Below, piece after piece: positions 22,487-23,155 of a stretch of 23,155 nt of DNA (positions within the stretch are counted from its first letter, which is position 1; every line of letters begins with the position of its first letter). The position numbers and the translations under genes were made by a program. Location: the NCBI GenBank assembly GCA_905214315.1, contig CAJMLN010000031.1, positions 1-23,155 on the forward strand. Reading direction: 5' to 3'. Under the pieces are notes generated by a model that was not told where the DNA came from, made no database searches, and saw only the letters and a program-made list of their open reading frames with translations. The stretch is from an uncultured bacterium (GTDB lineage Bacteria > Bacillota > Clostridia > Christensenellales > QALW01).

Positions 22487-23155
22487 ATGAGACTGCAAAA
22501 ATATATGGCCGGCTGCGGCATTGCTTCCCGGAGGGCCTGCGAACAATTGATCCTGCAGGGCAGGGTGAACGTAAACGGGGTAACGGTAACACAATTAGGG
22601 ACGCAAGTAAAAGAAAATGATATCGTGGTATTTGATGGGCAACAAATAAAACCTGCTGAAAAGCGGGTGTACATAATGCTGTATAAGCCGGATAAGGTGG
22701 TGAGTACGGTAAGCGATCCCGAGGGAAGAAAAACGGTGCTGGATCTGGTGGACGTCAAACAGCGGCTTTATCCTGTGGGACGGCTGGACTATCATACGGA
22801 GGGGCTGATTTTATTGGTAAACGACGGGGATGCAGCGTATCATTTAACGCATCCCAAGTTTGAAATAGAAAAAGAATATCTCGCGGTAATTGCCGGGAAG
22901 ATCGAACGGGAAGAAATTTTAAAACTTCAATCCGGAGTGGTTATCGACGGTGCAAAAACAGCTCCCTGTAAAATTAAGTGCTGTGACACTACAGAACACA
23001 CAACCTCACTTTCCATCATTCTTCATGAGGGCCGCAACCGGCAGGTGCGCAAAATGTTTGAAACTATTGGTAAAAATGTGCTTCATTTAACAAGAATGCG
23101 CCACGGTGAAATCATGCTTTCAGGATTAAAGCCGGGACAGTGGAGATATCTAAAC
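22487..23155 (+). CDS. rluB: RluB/RsuA-family rRNA pseudouridine synthase, 3' truncated by window
   Basis: Converts a specific uridine in rRNA (23S for RluB) to pseudouridine. The first 223 residues are visible and the frame is open to the window end. Residues 1 to about 47 are an S4 RNA-binding domain (MRLQKYMAGCGIASRRACEQLI, RVNVNG). The catalytic GRLDYHTEG has Asp101. YKPDKVVST, HEGRNRQVRKMF and LTRMRHGE are family motifs. ATG 22487 is chosen because the S4 domain begins there; the ribosome site is weak, which fits translational coupling to dacF four bases upstream. RluB-type proteins are about 240 residues, so little is missing. Distinguishing RluB from other RsuA-group members is not certain. 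Confidence 0.92.
   Translation, partial: MRLQKYMAGCGIASRRACEQLILQGRVNVNGVTVTQLGTQVKENDIVVFDGQQIKPAEKRVYIMLYKPDKVVSTVSDPEGRKTVLDLVDVKQRLYPVGRLDYHTEGLILLVNDGDAAYHLTHPKFEIEKEYLAVIAGKIEREEILKLQSGVVIDGAKTAPCKIKCCDTTEHTTSLSIILHEGRNRQVRKMFETIGKNVLHLTRMRHGEIMLSGLKPGQWRYLN

Noticed and set aside
1..23155. CRISPR arrays, tRNA or rRNA genes, insertion sequences and attachment sites
   Set aside because: No regularly spaced repeats, cloverleaf-type sequences, transposase or integrase frames, or flanking direct repeats were seen on either strand.

Overview
The window reads as an ordinary chromosomal stretch of an anaerobic, spore-forming Firmicute of the class Clostridia, most like Lachnospiraceae or a relative. 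The reasons are a glycyl-radical enzyme with its activase, a GerW/YtfJ sporulation protein next to a DUF2953 protein and a DacF-type carboxypeptidase, a clostridial Mrp protein with four N-terminal cysteines, a BirA/BioY pair, strong AGGAGG ribosome sites and several TTG starts. Every gene I can support lies on the + strand. I saw no rRNA, tRNA, CRISPR array, transposase or prophage gene.

Layout. (1) 1-615 is AT-rich. It holds one small hypothetical gene (104-355) and a non-coding stretch that can fold into a long-range helix directly followed by a strong terminator (428-614), a candidate unrecognised structured RNA. (2) 661-7620 is a cell-surface block. It begins with an FkbM-type methyltransferase with its own promoter. 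A second promoter then drives rfbC-rfbB-rfbD (dTDP-L-rhamnose), a GH3 lipoprotein translationally coupled to rfbD, an unknown lipoprotein and a membrane M28 peptidase, ending at a terminator. rfbA is not in the window. (3) 7670-11592 is a two-gene ABC exporter: an ATPase and a 1073-residue FtsX-type permease with a very long coiled coil. (4) 11608-12567 is mrp, with a promoter inside the 3' end of the permease gene. (5) 12633-14182 is birA-bioY behind an inverted repeat that fits a BirA operator and overlaps the -35 box. (6) 14268-15074 is an unknown lipoprotein behind a perfect consensus promoter, closed by a terminator. (7) 15119-20267 has two tandem promoters, then a short divergent glycyl-radical enzyme, its radical-SAM activase and a Sip1/raffinose-synthase-like GH36 protein, tightly packed. 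(8) 20440-23155 is a housekeeping and sporulation block: DUF2953, gerW, dacF and a 3'-truncated rluB-type pseudouridine synthase.

The most promising candidate for an undescribed system is block 7. A GRE whose active-site Cys and Gly motifs depart from the usual ones, an activase lacking one ferredoxin-type cysteine, and a cytoplasmic alpha-galactosidase-like protein are co-transcribed. No shell protein, aldehyde dehydrogenase or transporter is nearby. A pathway that opens or splits an alpha-galactoside and then dehydrates or cleaves the freed polyol is an inference, not something the sequence proves. Second-tier observations are the folded RNA at 428-614, the hairpin that encloses the start codon of the DUF2953 gene, and the BirA operator.
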